From assembly GCF_014208105.1 (NCBI RefSeq), contig NZ_JACHMQ010000001.1:6882001-6946000 (forward strand): 64,000 nt of DNA. Direction: 5' to 3'. Below the pieces are notes generated by a model, which was given only the letters and a program-made list of their open reading frames with translations, ran no database searches and was not told the DNA's origin. A program made the translations under genes and the position numbers. Shown here in pieces: positions 7,945-16,286 of this stretch. This DNA comes from Actinomadura coerulea. Its GTDB lineage: Bacteria > Actinomycetota > Actinomycetes > Streptosporangiales > Streptosporangiaceae. Position 1 is the stretch's first letter, and the number at the start of each line of letters is the position of its first letter.

Positions 7945-9017
7945 CCGGGACGCGAGACTCGGGCACCGCCATCGCCCGTCCCGCGGAGGCGGGGGTGGTG
8001 GCCGGGCTGTCGGCGCTCGACCGTTTCCTGCCGGTGTGGATCATCGCGGCCATGGCACTCGGCCTCGGGCTCGGGCGCGCCGTCCCTGGACTGGACGGCG
8101 CGCTGGCGGAGGTCGAGGTCGGCGGGATCTCGCTGCCGATCGCGCTCGGCCTGCTGGTGATGATGTATCCGGTGCTGGCGAAGGTCCGCTACGACCGGTT
8201 GGACACGGTCACCGGGGACCGCCGGCTGATGCTCGCCTCGCTGCTGCTGAACTGGGTGGTCGGCCCGGTGGTGATGTTCGCGCTGGCGTGGATTCTCCTG
8301 CCCGACCTGCCCGAGTACCGCACGGGGCTGATCATCGTCGGCCTCGCCCGGTGCATCGCCATGGTCATCATCTGGAACGACCTGGCCTGCGGCGACCGGG
8401 AGGCCGCCGCCGTCCTGGTCGCCCTCAACTCCGTCTTCCAGGTCGTCGCGTTCGGTGCGCTCGGCTGGTTCTACCTCCAGGTGCTGCCCGGTTGGCTGGG
8501 GCTGGCGACCGACGAGGCGGACTTCCCGGTCGGCAGGATCGTGGTGAACGTGCTGGTGTTCCTGGGCGTCCCGCTGGCCGCCGGGTTCCTCACCCGCCGC
8601 TTCGGTGAGCGCGCCCGCGGCCGCGAGTGGTACGAGGAGCGGTTCCTGTCTCGGATCGGTCCCGTCGCGCTGTACGGGCTGTTGTTCACGATCGTCATCC
8701 TGTTCGCCCTGCAGGGCGACACCATCACCAACCAGCCCGCCGACGTCGCCCGCATCGCACTCCCGCTGCTGGCCTACTTCGCGTTGATGTGGGGTGGGTC
8801 CTTCGCCCTCGGCCGCGCTCTCCGGCTGTCCTATCCGCGTACCGCGACGCTGGCGTTCACCGCCGCCGGGAACAACTTCGAGCTGGCCATCGCGGTCGCG
8901 ATCGGAACCTTCGGCGTCGCCTCCGGTCAGGCGCTGTCGGGCGTGGTCGGCCCACTGATCGAGGTTCCCGTCCTGGTGGGGCTGGTGTACGTGTCGCTGT
9001 GGCTGCGCCGCCGCTGA
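7941..9017 (+). CDS. acr3: Acr3-type arsenite efflux permease
   Basis: This 358-residue polytopic protein has about ten membrane helices. Family hallmarks are MMYPVLAKVRYD, LLLNWVVGPVVMFALAW, LARCIAMVIIWNDLACGD (with the conserved Cys of the Acr3 motif) and FTAAGNNFELAIAVAI. Acr3 exports arsenite, and sometimes antimonite, using the proton gradient. The start GTG overlaps the arsR stop, and arsC follows after 78 bases, giving an arsR-acr3-arsC operon. The assignment is firm. It is sometimes annotated arsB, although it belongs to the Acr3 (BASS-like) family. Confidence 0.93.
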   Translation: MTGTRDSGTAIARPAEAGVVAGLSALDRFLPVWIIAAMALGLGLGRAVPGLDGALAEVEVGGISLPIALGLLVMMYPVLAKVRYDRLDTVTGDRRLMLASLLLNWVVGPVVMFALAWILLPDLPEYRTGLIIVGLARCIAMVIIWNDLACGDREAAAVLVALNSVFQVVAFGALGWFYLQVLPGWLGLATDEADFPVGRIVVNVLVFLGVPLAAGFLTRRFGERARGREWYEERFLSRIGPVALYGLLFTIVILFALQGDTITNQPADVARIALPLLAYFALMWGGSFALGRALRLSYPRTATLAFTAAGNNFELAIAVAIGTFGVASGQALSGVVGPLIEVPVLVGLVYVSLWLRRR

Positions 9018-9095
9018 CCGGCGAACTGGACCTGCTCGTCACCGACCTGCTCGCCGGCCATGGCCGCCACAGTTTCGACCAGCTAAGGAACCCTG

Positions 9096-9518
9096 ATGTC
9101 TGATCAGTCTCTCTCCGGAAAGCCCAGCGTCCTGTTCGTCTGCGTGCACAACGCCGGTCGCTCCCAGATGGCCGCCGCCTACCTCACCAGCCTGGCCGGC
9201 GATGAGATCGAAGTCCGCTCGGCAGGGTCCGCGCCCGCCGACCAGGTCAACCCCTCGGTGGTGGAGGTGATGGCCGAGGAGGGCATCGACATCTCCGCCG
9301 AGATCCCCAAGGTGCTGACCACGGAAGCCGTCCAGGCGTCCGACGTGGTGATCACCATGGGGTGCGGGGACACCTGCCCCGTCTTCCCTGGCAAGCGCTA
9401 CCTGGACTGGGCCCTCGACGACCCCGCCGGGCAGGGTGTCGACGCCGTACGACCGATCCGCGACGAGATCCGCAGGCGCATCGCGAACCTTCTCAGCGAG
9501 CTGCGGCCGGAGGCGTGA
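9096..9518 (+). CDS. arsC: arsenate reductase, LMW-phosphatase fold
   Basis: This 140-residue enzyme carries the CX5R catalytic loop in VLFVCVHNAGRSQMAAAY, followed by MGCGDTCPVFPGKRYLDW with two further cysteines and a C-terminal DEIRRRIANLL helix. It reduces arsenate to arsenite, which Acr3 exports. In actinomycetes such enzymes draw electrons from mycothiol/mycoredoxin or thioredoxin; the sequence alone does not decide which. An mshD gene elsewhere in the window shows that mycothiol is probably made. ATG is preceded by AAGGA at six bases. Confidence 0.92.
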   Translation: MSDQSLSGKPSVLFVCVHNAGRSQMAAAYLTSLAGDEIEVRSAGSAPADQVNPSVVEVMAEEGIDISAEIPKVLTTEAVQASDVVITMGCGDTCPVFPGKRYLDWALDDPAGQGVDAVRPIRDEIRRRIANLLSELRPEA

Positions 9519-9667
9519 GAACACAGGTGCCGTGGCGAATGGATTGAGTTCTGGACTTACGCTTCCTGCCCGCCGGTATGCGGTACCGCTCTCGCTCTCC
9601 GGCTCCGGTTCGTCCCGATCGATCCGTGGTCCTCGCCGGACAGGAGAAGAGCCGGGCCCGGGCGGGG

Positions 9668-10063
9668 TCAGTCTGCGGGCGGGCAGCAGGTGCGCAGGTA
9701 CTCGCGCAGTTCGGTGAGCGACCGGTCGATCGCGGCGGAGTCGATGCGGTAGAGGACCTGCTTGCCGTCCCTGCGCGAGGTGAGGAGGCCGCCCCGGCGC
9801 AGCAGCGCGAGTTGCTGCGAGGCGTTTGACTGGCCGACGCCCAGGCGCTCGGCGACGGCGCCGACGCTGAGTTCCATGCCGCCGGCGAACAGTTCGAGCA
9901 TCTGCTGCCGCTGCTCGCTGGCCAGCGCCTTGAGGAACTCGTGTGCTCCGGCGCCGAGCGAAGCAGCGGGCGTTCCCTCGCATCCTTCGCCGGCCGGCGT
10001 CGTGGCCGCGCCGCCGACCGGACCTTCCGCCGGCATCGGCTGGCTGGTCACCGGCTCGCCCAT
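9668..10063 (-). CDS. second ArsR-family repressor
   Basis: This 131-residue winged-helix protein starts at ATG ten bases after GGAGGA. The helix-turn-helix reads VGAVAERLGVGQSNASQQLA followed by LLRRGGLLTSRRDGKQVLYRI. A C-terminal TCCPPAD tail supplies two adjacent cysteines, plausible arsenite or metal ligands, and GEGCEG adds a third at the N terminus. It is divergent from the ArsO-like flavoprotein, with a palindromic site between them. It is distinct in sequence from the first arsR of the cluster, so the two transcription units probably respond separately. Confidence 0.85.
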   Translation of the reverse strand: MGEPVTSQPMPAEGPVGGAATTPAGEGCEGTPAASLGAGAHEFLKALASEQRQQMLELFAGGMELSVGAVAERLGVGQSNASQQLALLRRGGLLTSRRDGKQVLYRIDSAAIDRSLTELREYLRTCCPPAD

Positions 10064-10103
10064 CGCTGCTTGCTCCTCCGTGAGACGGGCCCATCCTACG
10101 TCA

Positions 10104-10141
10104 CATATCAACACTTCAACATTTCATGAACTATTGATATG
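10104..10141. promoter_or_regulatory. palindromic operator between arsR2 and the ArsO-like gene
   Basis: An exact 8-bp inverted repeat, CATATCAA (10104-10111) and TTGATATG (10134-10141), encloses an AT-rich segment with an inner TTCA-N8-TGAA. It fills the short divergent intergenic region and is strikingly AT-rich against its surroundings, as expected for a shared ArsR operator. The repeat is seen; binding is inferred. Confidence 0.6.
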
Positions 10142-10149
10142 TTTCGGTC

Positions 10150-11247
10150 ATGCCCACCACCGCACCGCTCGTCATCATCGGCGGTGGCCAGGCCGGTCTG
10201 GCCACCGCCCACACCGCTCGTTCCCTCGGTCTGGCGCCCATCGTCCTGGAGGCGGCCGAGCAGACGGCCGGGTCCTGGCCGCACTACTACGACAGCCTCA
10301 CCCTGTTCTCCCCGGCCCGGCGCAGCGCTCTGCCCGGGACGGCGTTCCCCGGTGACCCGGACGGCTATCCCGCGCGGGACGAGGTCGTGGCCTACCTGAC
10401 CGACTACGCCGCCCGCCTGGACGCCGACATCCGCACCGGTCACCGGGTCACAGAGGTCGTGGCCGCGCCGGACGGTTCGCGAGGCGGGTTCGAGGTGGTC
10501 ACGGCGGGCGGCGAGGTCTTCGCCGCACCGCTGGTGATCGCCGCGACGGGCGGGTTCAGCCGCCCCCATCGCCCGGATCTGCCGGGCCTGGACGGCTTCC
10601 CCGGCACGGTGCTGCACTCGTGCGACTACCGGCGCCCCGGTCCGTTCAGGGGCCGGCGAGTGGTGATCGTGGGCGGAGGCAACTCGGCGGTGCAGATCGC
10701 GATCGAGCTCGCCGGGGTCGCCGACGTCACGCTGGCCACCCGGCACCCTCTCCGCTTCATGGCGCAGCGCCTTCTGGGCGTCGACATGCACATCTGGTTG
10801 CGGCGCACCGGGCTGGACACCGCGGGCTGGGCGCGCCCGCTGCTGACCGGCGGCAAGGGCACGCCGGTGATGGACACCGGCACCTACCGGGACGCCATTG
10901 CCGCCGGCAACCCCGACCGCCGTCCGATGTTCACCCGCCTGGAGGGAGACCAGGTCGTGTGGAGCGACGGCACCCGCGAACACGTCGACGTGGTGTTGCT
11001 GGCCACCGGGTACCGACCGGGCGTGGACCATCTCACCGGGTTGGGCGCGCTGGACGAGGACGGGCAGCCGCGCCATCGCGGCGGTGTCTCGCTCACCCGT
11101 CCAGGGCTGGGGTACGTGGGGCTGGAATGGCAGCGCTCTTTCGCCTCGGCGACCTTGCGCGGGGTCGCCGCCGATGCCCGGCACGTCCTCACTCGGCTGC
11201 GCAAGGAGATGCGCACGGCCGGCCGTGCATGGACGCCGTCCAGATGA
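10150..11247 (+). CDS. ArsO-like FAD/NAD(P)-dependent flavoprotein
   Basis: This 365-residue oxidoreductase has two dinucleotide-binding loops, VIIGGGQAGLATAH (FAD, about 8-21) and VVIVGGGNSAVQIA (NAD(P), about 175-188). An ATGGFSRPHRPDLPGL segment and a late LATGYRPGVDHL motif are typical of FMO-like monooxygenases. Proteins of this type in ars clusters are called ArsO; their exact reaction is not settled. It is transcribed divergently from arsR2 across a palindrome, which suggests arsenic induction. Other NAD(P)-FAD monooxygenase roles are possible. Confidence 0.75.
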   Translation: MPTTAPLVIIGGGQAGLATAHTARSLGLAPIVLEAAEQTAGSWPHYYDSLTLFSPARRSALPGTAFPGDPDGYPARDEVVAYLTDYAARLDADIRTGHRVTEVVAAPDGSRGGFEVVTAGGEVFAAPLVIAATGGFSRPHRPDLPGLDGFPGTVLHSCDYRRPGPFRGRRVVIVGGGNSAVQIAIELAGVADVTLATRHPLRFMAQRLLGVDMHIWLRRTGLDTAGWARPLLTGGKGTPVMDTGTYRDAIAAGNPDRRPMFTRLEGDQVVWSDGTREHVDVVLLATGYRPGVDHLTGLGALDEDGQPRHRGGVSLTRPGLGYVGLEWQRSFASATLRGVAADARHVLTRLRKEMRTAGRAWTPSR

Positions 11248-11327
11248 TGACGGCGTGGGCCCCACCGGAGGTGGCTATGGCTGGGGCGCCGCGCCGTTCA
11301 GATGTGGCCGACATCACCGGTCGGTGA

Positions 11328-11897
11328 CTACGTCCAGGCGGGATCACGGCCGGTCAGGCCGAGGATGCGGTCCAAGGCGGGGGCGTCGGCCGGCACCGCG
11401 ACCTGCGGTCCGTACATGCCCATCTCCCGCCCCTGCTCCACGTTGGCGAACACCGTGTCGTGCAGGTGCGCCAGCAGGTCGGCGGGCAGTTCCAGCCGCT
11501 GCCCGGTCGCGACCGCCAGGTCCCAGCCGTGCATGGCCAGCTCGCCGACGATCATGTCGCCCAGGACGGGCGCGGGCAGCGTATGCGGTGTGCCCATGCT
11601 CGTCTCGCCCTCCCAGGCGCTCGGCGGCGCCCACGACGACGTGATGTCGTCCAGCAGGGCGAGCAGGTGGCCGCGCCAGTCGCCGGCCGCCAAGTCCACC
11701 TCGGACTCGGTGCCCGCCGGCTGCGGAACGGACTCCTTGCGGCCGCCGCCGGCGAGCGACGGGCCCCAGAACAGAAGGTGGTTGACCAGTGCCCGCACGT
11801 CGTACTCCGTGCACGGAGTCTTGTTGGCGAGTTGGTCGTCGGTGATGGTGCGGGCGACTGCGGCCATGGCCTCGGCAGCATTGGACAGATGTGACAT
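11328..11897 (-). CDS. TIGR03086/DinB-like metal-binding protein (mycothiol-dependent isomerase superfamily)
   Basis: This 189-residue helical-bundle protein has the family pattern TPCTEYDVRALVNHLLFWG, with an early His, and GELAMHGWDLAVATGQ, with the second His. These residues coordinate metal in the DinB/maleylpyruvate-isomerase superfamily. Most such actinobacterial proteins have no known substrate; some use mycothiol. It is divergent from an AraC-family regulator 64 bases away, which may control it. Confidence 0.85.
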   Translation of the reverse strand: MSHLSNAAEAMAAVARTITDDQLANKTPCTEYDVRALVNHLLFWGPSLAGGGRKESVPQPAGTESEVDLAAGDWRGHLLALLDDITSSWAPPSAWEGETSMGTPHTLPAPVLGDMIVGELAMHGWDLAVATGQRLELPADLLAHLHDTVFANVEQGREMGMYGPQVAVPADAPALDRILGLTGRDPAWT

Positions 11898-11961
11898 GGC
11901 GGCGACGCTAGACGGCCCGGGCCGGAGGGGTATTGGACAAAGGCGACATACACTCTGCCGT

Positions 11962-12705
11962 GTGGAGCGGGACGTTCGTGAGCTGCGCGGTGCGTGGGCC
12001 AGGTATCAGCGCCACACGTTTCACAGCCCGTCGCCGGCGCTCGCGCCATGGGTGGAGCGGTACTGGGAGGCTCGCTGGGACTACGCCGAGCCCTACCGGC
12101 AGAAGATCGTGCCGTACCCGAACGTGCATCTGTCGTTCGGCGGCGGCCGCGCGGACGTCAACGGCGTGTGCAGCGGCTACCAGATCAAGGTCCTCGAGGG
12201 CCGCGATCATGTCTTCGGCGTCGCGTTCCGGCCGGGCGGCTTCCGCCTGTTCCTCGGTGCCTCCGTCTCGACGATCACCGACCGCGTCGTCCCGGCGACC
12301 GAGGTGTTCGGCCCGGACCTGCCCACGACGCTCGACGTGCCGACCGTGGAAGCCTTCCTGCTGGAACACCTGCCGGACGATGACCCCCGGGTGCGCCAGG
12401 CGGTGGCTTCGGTCGAGCTGATCGCCAAGGACAAGGCCCTGACCAGGGTCGAACACCTCGCCGGCGAGCTGGGGCTGAGCATGCGAGGATTGCAACGGCT
12501 GTTCGCGGAGTACGTCGGCATCGGGCCCAAGTGGGTGATCCGCCGCTACCGCCTGCACGAGGTGACCGCACGCATGGCCGCCGGTGGGGCGATCGACTGG
12601 GCCGCGCTGGCGGCCGACCTCGGCTATGTCGACCAGGGCCACTTCATCCGCGACTTCAAGAGCATGTTCGGCGAGCAACCGACCTGGTATGCCCAGCGGT
12701 ATTAG
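11962..12705 (+). CDS. AraC-family transcriptional regulator
   Basis: This 247-residue protein has an N-terminal beta-rich sensor (RYWEARWDYAEPYRQKIVPY, then PNVHLSFGGG and FGVAFRPGGFRLFLG) typical of the DUF6597-type regulators. Its C-terminal AraC helix-turn-helix pair contains LAGELGLSMRGLQRLFAEYV and LGYVDQGHFIRDFKSMFG. The GTG start is inferred from the conserved N terminus; no Shine-Dalgarno is visible. It is divergent from the DinB-like gene, its likely target. Confidence 0.85.
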   Translation: MERDVRELRGAWARYQRHTFHSPSPALAPWVERYWEARWDYAEPYRQKIVPYPNVHLSFGGGRADVNGVCSGYQIKVLEGRDHVFGVAFRPGGFRLFLGASVSTITDRVVPATEVFGPDLPTTLDVPTVEAFLLEHLPDDDPRVRQAVASVELIAKDKALTRVEHLAGELGLSMRGLQRLFAEYVGIGPKWVIRRYRLHEVTARMAAGGAIDWAALAADLGYVDQGHFIRDFKSMFGEQPTWYAQRY

Positions 12706-13042
12706 TTCGCGTTCCCAGGATCTGAGTGTGGGGGCGCGTCCGGCTACGCCCTGCGTGCTACCGCCCGGATAGTGGCGATGGCGGCGCTTACGTCGCCGCT
12801 TCGCGGGAGGGGGAGCGAGGTAGGTTGGTAGACGGTCAGCAGTGTTGCACCCACTTGCGCTGACCGGGCCAGGGATTTGCCCTTTGGGGGAGTTGGCCGG
12901 GTGGCGCGACAATGTACGCGCGTGCACCATTGAAACCGTACCGATCAGGACTCGCGAGGTCAGGTGATCGATCGGGGCGCTGTCCATGAGACCGCCGGGG
13001 GGTCCCGTGGTGGATCGGCGGTACGGGGAGGAGCGTTGAAAC
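12706..13042 (+). other. 337-bp intergenic stretch with an inverted repeat
   Basis: No gene is supported. A perfect 8-bp inverted repeat, CGGTCAGC (12833-12840) and GCTGACCG (12859-12866), flanks an 18-base loop. It could be a regulator site or weak terminator after the AraC gene. A GGGAGGAG precedes the next ATG. Confidence 0.4.
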
Positions 13043-13297
13043 ATGGGTATGGCTGGTTTCGACGAACGTGCAGAGCAGATCGCGATGGCGCGCCGTCTGA
13101 AGCATGTGCTGGCCCGGCGGACCGCTTTCGATGAGGCCGTGGGAATTGTGAGCGGCTGGCAGAGATGTGGCCCCGTCCAAGCCCGCCGGAGCCTGGTGGA
13201 AGGCGAGGGCGTGGCGGGGCAGGATGCCGAGGCGGCCCGGCTGGCCGCCCTGGTCGATGACCGGGCTGACGGACGCGCCGACCCGGACTGGGACTAA
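13043..13297 (+). CDS. short ANTAR-like protein
   Basis: This 84-residue protein follows GGAGGAG. Its middle, AFDEAVGIVSGWQRCGPVQA, then an AARLAALVDDR helix, has the spacing of ANTAR RNA-binding domains (compare IDQAKGVLMAAHGLTAEQA in the protein near 15.9 kb). The core is shortened and the usual aromatic position is altered. It overlaps the stop of the convergent GAF-ANTAR gene by four bases. It may be a stand-alone RNA-binding antiterminator or a degenerate copy. Confidence 0.55.
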   Translation: MGMAGFDERAEQIAMARRLKHVLARRTAFDEAVGIVSGWQRCGPVQARRSLVEGEGVAGQDAEAARLAALVDDRADGRADPDWD

Positions 13298-14055
13298 CCG
13301 GGCCGGTCGGCGGTCAGGTCGGCCGGGTTCAGGTCGCCCTGGGTCACTGCCCGCGCCACGTCGAGCAGCGGCCGTTGGAGGCGCCGGGCATAGGACATGA
13401 TCGCGCTGCGGGCCGCATCGGGATCGAGATCCAGCGTGCCGGCGACCATCCCGACGGCGTGGTCGAGATGCACAAGGTCGTTGAGCACCGTCATGGTGCG
13501 CTCGGCGAGCCGGTCCGCACGCCGATCGCCATGTTCCTGCACGAGGCCGAGTACGGCCAGGTCGGACACGACTTGCGCCAGCCGCAAGTGCCATACCGGC
13601 CAGCTGGTCGGCTCACCGTAAAGCAGGTTGAGTCCTCCCATGGCCTGCCCGTCCAGCCGCAGGGGGACAGCGGCAACCGCCCGGTAGCCCATCTCTACCG
13701 CCGCCGGGACGAAAGCCGGCCACCGCGCCCGCTCGGACTCCAGATCCTGGGCGGTCACGATCGCGCCGGTGGCGATGCAGTCCAGGCAGGGCCCCTGCTC
13801 GGTCTGGGTTTGCAGTAGCTCGACGAACCGGGCGGGCCGGTCGGAGGCGGCCACCACCTCCACACCTCCGCGTGGATCGACCAGCATCACCCCTGTCGCC
13901 GCCGCGCCCAGCATCCCGGTTCCGGCGTCGGTGACCAACCGCAGCACCGTGGCGCTGTCGGGGCCACCGGTCAGCTGCGAGGTGATCTCGGCTAGAGCGT
14001 CGGCCAGATGCGGTGGACGGAGATCCGGTATTTCTCTGAGCAGGGGATCGGTCAT
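13294..14055 (-). CDS. GAF-ANTAR regulator
   Basis: This 253-residue protein starts at ATG just after GGAGG. The GAF domain (about 20-165) includes AAATGVMLVDPRGGVEVVAA and TEQGPCLDCIATGAIVTAQD. The C-terminal ANTAR-type three-helix region (about 185-240) reads HLDHAVGMVAGTLDLDPDAA, then SYARRLQRPLLDVARAVT. ANTAR domains bind paired RNA hairpins to stop transcription termination. It lies 22 bases downstream of another GAF-ANTAR gene on the same strand, so the two are probably one operon. The GAF ligand is unknown. Confidence 0.85.
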   Translation of the reverse strand: MTDPLLREIPDLRPPHLADALAEITSQLTGGPDSATVLRLVTDAGTGMLGAAATGVMLVDPRGGVEVVAASDRPARFVELLQTQTEQGPCLDCIATGAIVTAQDLESERARWPAFVPAAVEMGYRAVAAVPLRLDGQAMGGLNLLYGEPTSWPVWHLRLAQVVSDLAVLGLVQEHGDRRADRLAERTMTVLNDLVHLDHAVGMVAGTLDLDPDAARSAIMSYARRLQRPLLDVARAVTQGDLNPADLTADRPG

Positions 14056-14077
14056 CGTTCCTCCAGGTCTGGGCGGT

Positions 14078-14803
14078 TCATTCGGCCAACTCCTCAAGCT
14101 GGATACGCCGATCCAGCACATCGCGGGCCACCGCCAGTACCGAGCGGCCCTGGCCGAAGGCGTGTGCCCGCAACCGGATGAATGCGTCGTCCAGACTGAT
14201 TCGCAGTTGCGCGGCGAGCATTCCGGTGGCCACGTTGACGTCCCGGAAGGACGTCACTGGGCGGGGTGCGAATTCTCGACCCGCCCGTTCGGCCTCGCCT
14301 GCCTCTTCCAGCAACCCGATGGTCGCCAGTTCCGCGAGGAGGATCGCCTCGCCGACCTCCCGGGTCGACAATCTCCCCGTGTGGCGGCGGACCAGTTCCA
14401 ACGTGCCCAGCCGGATCGCCCCGACCTGCATCGGGAACGCGAACATCGCCGCCACGCCCACCGCCGTCGCTGACCTGACGAACCCCGGCCACCGCTCGTC
14501 CTCGCCGCTCAGATCCGGGGCCAGTACCGGGCCCCCGGTAACGTAAGCCTCCACACCCGGTCCCTCACCTACGGTGTACTGCGTTTCGGCCAGTTGAGCC
14601 GCCCACGAGTCACTGGCTCCGAGCACCTGCTGCGCCCGGACGTCTCCCCGCAACGCCACGATCGCCCCGTCCAACCGGTCCAGTGTCTCCACGCACGCCA
14701 CGCACACCGCCTGTGCCCAGCCGTCTTGGCCCGGCACGTCGGCGCGCTCAGCGATCGCATGCCACAGTCGCCTCCGGTGCCGTCCCTCCAACGGCTGGTC
14801 CAC
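14078..14803 (-). CDS. GAF-ANTAR regulator, upstream partner
   Basis: This 241-residue protein starts at GTG seven bases after GGAGG. The N-terminal GAF-like region has VGEGPGVEAYVTGGPVLAPD and DERWPGFVRSATAVGVAAMF. The ANTAR region, near 185-235, contains VNVATGMLAAQLRISLDDAF and VLAVARDVLDRRI. It is a diverged relative of the downstream GAF-ANTAR gene with poor sequence identity, so it is not a recent duplicate. The usual conserved Ala/Lys of the first ANTAR helix is changed, and RNA binding is therefore less certain. Confidence 0.8.
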   Translation of the reverse strand: MDQPLEGRHRRRLWHAIAERADVPGQDGWAQAVCVACVETLDRLDGAIVALRGDVRAQQVLGASDSWAAQLAETQYTVGEGPGVEAYVTGGPVLAPDLSGEDERWPGFVRSATAVGVAAMFAFPMQVGAIRLGTLELVRRHTGRLSTREVGEAILLAELATIGLLEEAGEAERAGREFAPRPVTSFRDVNVATGMLAAQLRISLDDAFIRLRAHAFGQGRSVLAVARDVLDRRIQLEELAE

Positions 14804-15318
14804 CTCATATCCTCCCGACGGAAGAGTCGGATCTCGAACCTCTCACCATGCAACGCACAAGCTAAGGGGCCGCCGCACGCCGGGCGCCCTCAACGCCGCA
14901 CATGACCCTGGGGGCCCGCAGAGACGGCTCAGTGCATCTGCCCTGGAAACCCGTCGATTCACCACTATCGCCTCTCATAATTCCCTCGGGTGACAGATGC
15001 GAGCATGGTTGGCATTACGGTCGACGTAGGGTCGATCTCGCCGTCCTCTGTTCCACCGATGTGGATGAATTTCGCGTTTGTCGCGGTCCGGGGCCCGGAC
15101 GTGCACGGGGATGGTCGCAGGCCGTAAGGGAGACGAGAGTGCGGCGGACGTCGAGGGTCCTCCCGGCCCCAGGTTCGTGGGCAGGCGGCCAACCAATACT
15201 AGTCTCACGCGTAACATGCCGTCCGCGCGGCCACGACCACTACGAATCCGACACCGTAGGTAAAATCCTCGTGACCGACTATGTGAGCGACGTGCTCGGG
15301 TACCGGCTGAGGGTAGGG
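14804..15318 (+). other. 515-bp divergent intergenic region
   Basis: This lies between two divergent GAF-ANTAR units. Frames run through it without a stop on the plus strand, but codon use is poor (AT-rich third positions, many rare codons), so I read it as regulatory. If ANTAR proteins act locally, paired terminator-like RNA hairpins would be expected in such leaders; I could not recognise a clear pair by eye. Confidence 0.35.
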
Positions 15319-16113
15319 ATGGCGGCTGCGGGTGATCGGCAAGGCGAGTCGACCTCTCGAGCCGAACGGCTCGATGAGCTCTCGATCGCGCTGGAGGAGT
15401 TTCATGAGCTGCTCGACAATGACGAGGGGCTCGATGCCGCGCTGAACCGCCTGGTCGCCATGGTGCAGCGGACGATCGGCGACGCATCGGTGGTCAGCGT
15501 CACCGTGGTGGCCGACGGCCGGGTCTTCACCGCGGCGGCCACCGACGAGGCGGTCATCGCCATCGACCGGGACCAGTACGCTGCGGGCGATGGCCCGTGC
15601 CTGCGAGCGGCGGCCGAACGCCGGACGATTCGCGTCACCTTGCCGGAGGCACGCGACAGGTGGCCAAACTTCGCCCGCGCCGCGGAGGTGGCGGGAATGC
15701 ACGCGTACCTGTCCGCGCCGTTGGTTCTCGACCGTGGAGAGGGCGGTGACAGCGACGTCGTCGGGGCGCTGAACCTGTACGGACGTGAACACACGGCCTT
15801 CGACGCGCTGGACGAAGCACTGATCACCTTGTTCGCCGCCGCCGCCTCCACCGCGATCGTCACCGCGCGCCGCTATCTGCATTTCCGGGACCTGGCCGAG
15901 CAGATGAAGACCGCACTGATATCGCGGGCTGAGATCGATCAGGCCAAGGGGGTGCTCATGGCCGCCCACGGCTTGACCGCCGAGCAGGCGTTCGAGGTGC
16001 TTCGACGCCAGTCGCAGGACACCAACACCAAGTTGCGCGATGTCGCCCGTGCGTTGCTGGCTTCCTTGTCGGCCGCCGCCGAACCGAGGGATTCCTCCAG
16101 GCTCGGTGGCTGA
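15319..16113 (+). CDS. GAF-ANTAR regulator, canonical
   Basis: This 264-residue protein has its start fixed by GAGGG five bases before ATG; GTG at 15271 is an alternative. The GAF domain (about 25-190) contains DQYAAGDGPCLRAAAERRTI and VGALNLYGREHTAFD. The ANTAR domain at about 205-255 is textbook: EIDQAKGVLMAAHGLTAEQA, then FEVLRRQSQDTNTKLRDVA. It is the most complete ANTAR protein of the window and is likely to regulate transcription antitermination in response to a small molecule. The next gene encodes a STAS protein. Confidence 0.9.
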   Translation: MAAAGDRQGESTSRAERLDELSIALEEFHELLDNDEGLDAALNRLVAMVQRTIGDASVVSVTVVADGRVFTAAATDEAVIAIDRDQYAAGDGPCLRAAAERRTIRVTLPEARDRWPNFARAAEVAGMHAYLSAPLVLDRGEGGDSDVVGALNLYGREHTAFDALDEALITLFAAAASTAIVTARRYLHFRDLAEQMKTALISRAEIDQAKGVLMAAHGLTAEQAFEVLRRQSQDTNTKLRDVARALLASLSAAAEPRDSSRLGG

Positions 16114-16286
16114 GCACTCGGCTACGGCCTTCGGGCGGCCGAGCGCGGGGGGACTTGGTTGACGGCCGTCACCCACCTAACGCAGTATCGATGTACAGCC
16201 TGCGGCTGGTCCCGGTCGGCAGGCCCGGTCCAGCAGTGCGGCCACTCTCGTCTCATCGAGTTCGTCGAGTTCGAGGTGGTGCGTCG

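Noticed and set aside
7941..9017. Labelling the arsenite pump ArsB
   Set aside because: Motifs (LARCIAMVIIWNDLA, AAGNNFELA) are of the Acr3 family, not of the unrelated ArsB transporter.
11933..11954. TTGGAC and TACACT as a promoter for the AraC gene
   Set aside because: The spacing between the hexamers is only about 10 bases, too short for a sigma-70-type promoter.
14902..15318. Upstream extension of the GAF-ANTAR protein to an ATG at 14902
   Set aside because: The added 139 residues have poor codon bias and no similarity; GAGGG before ATG 15319 is a better start.
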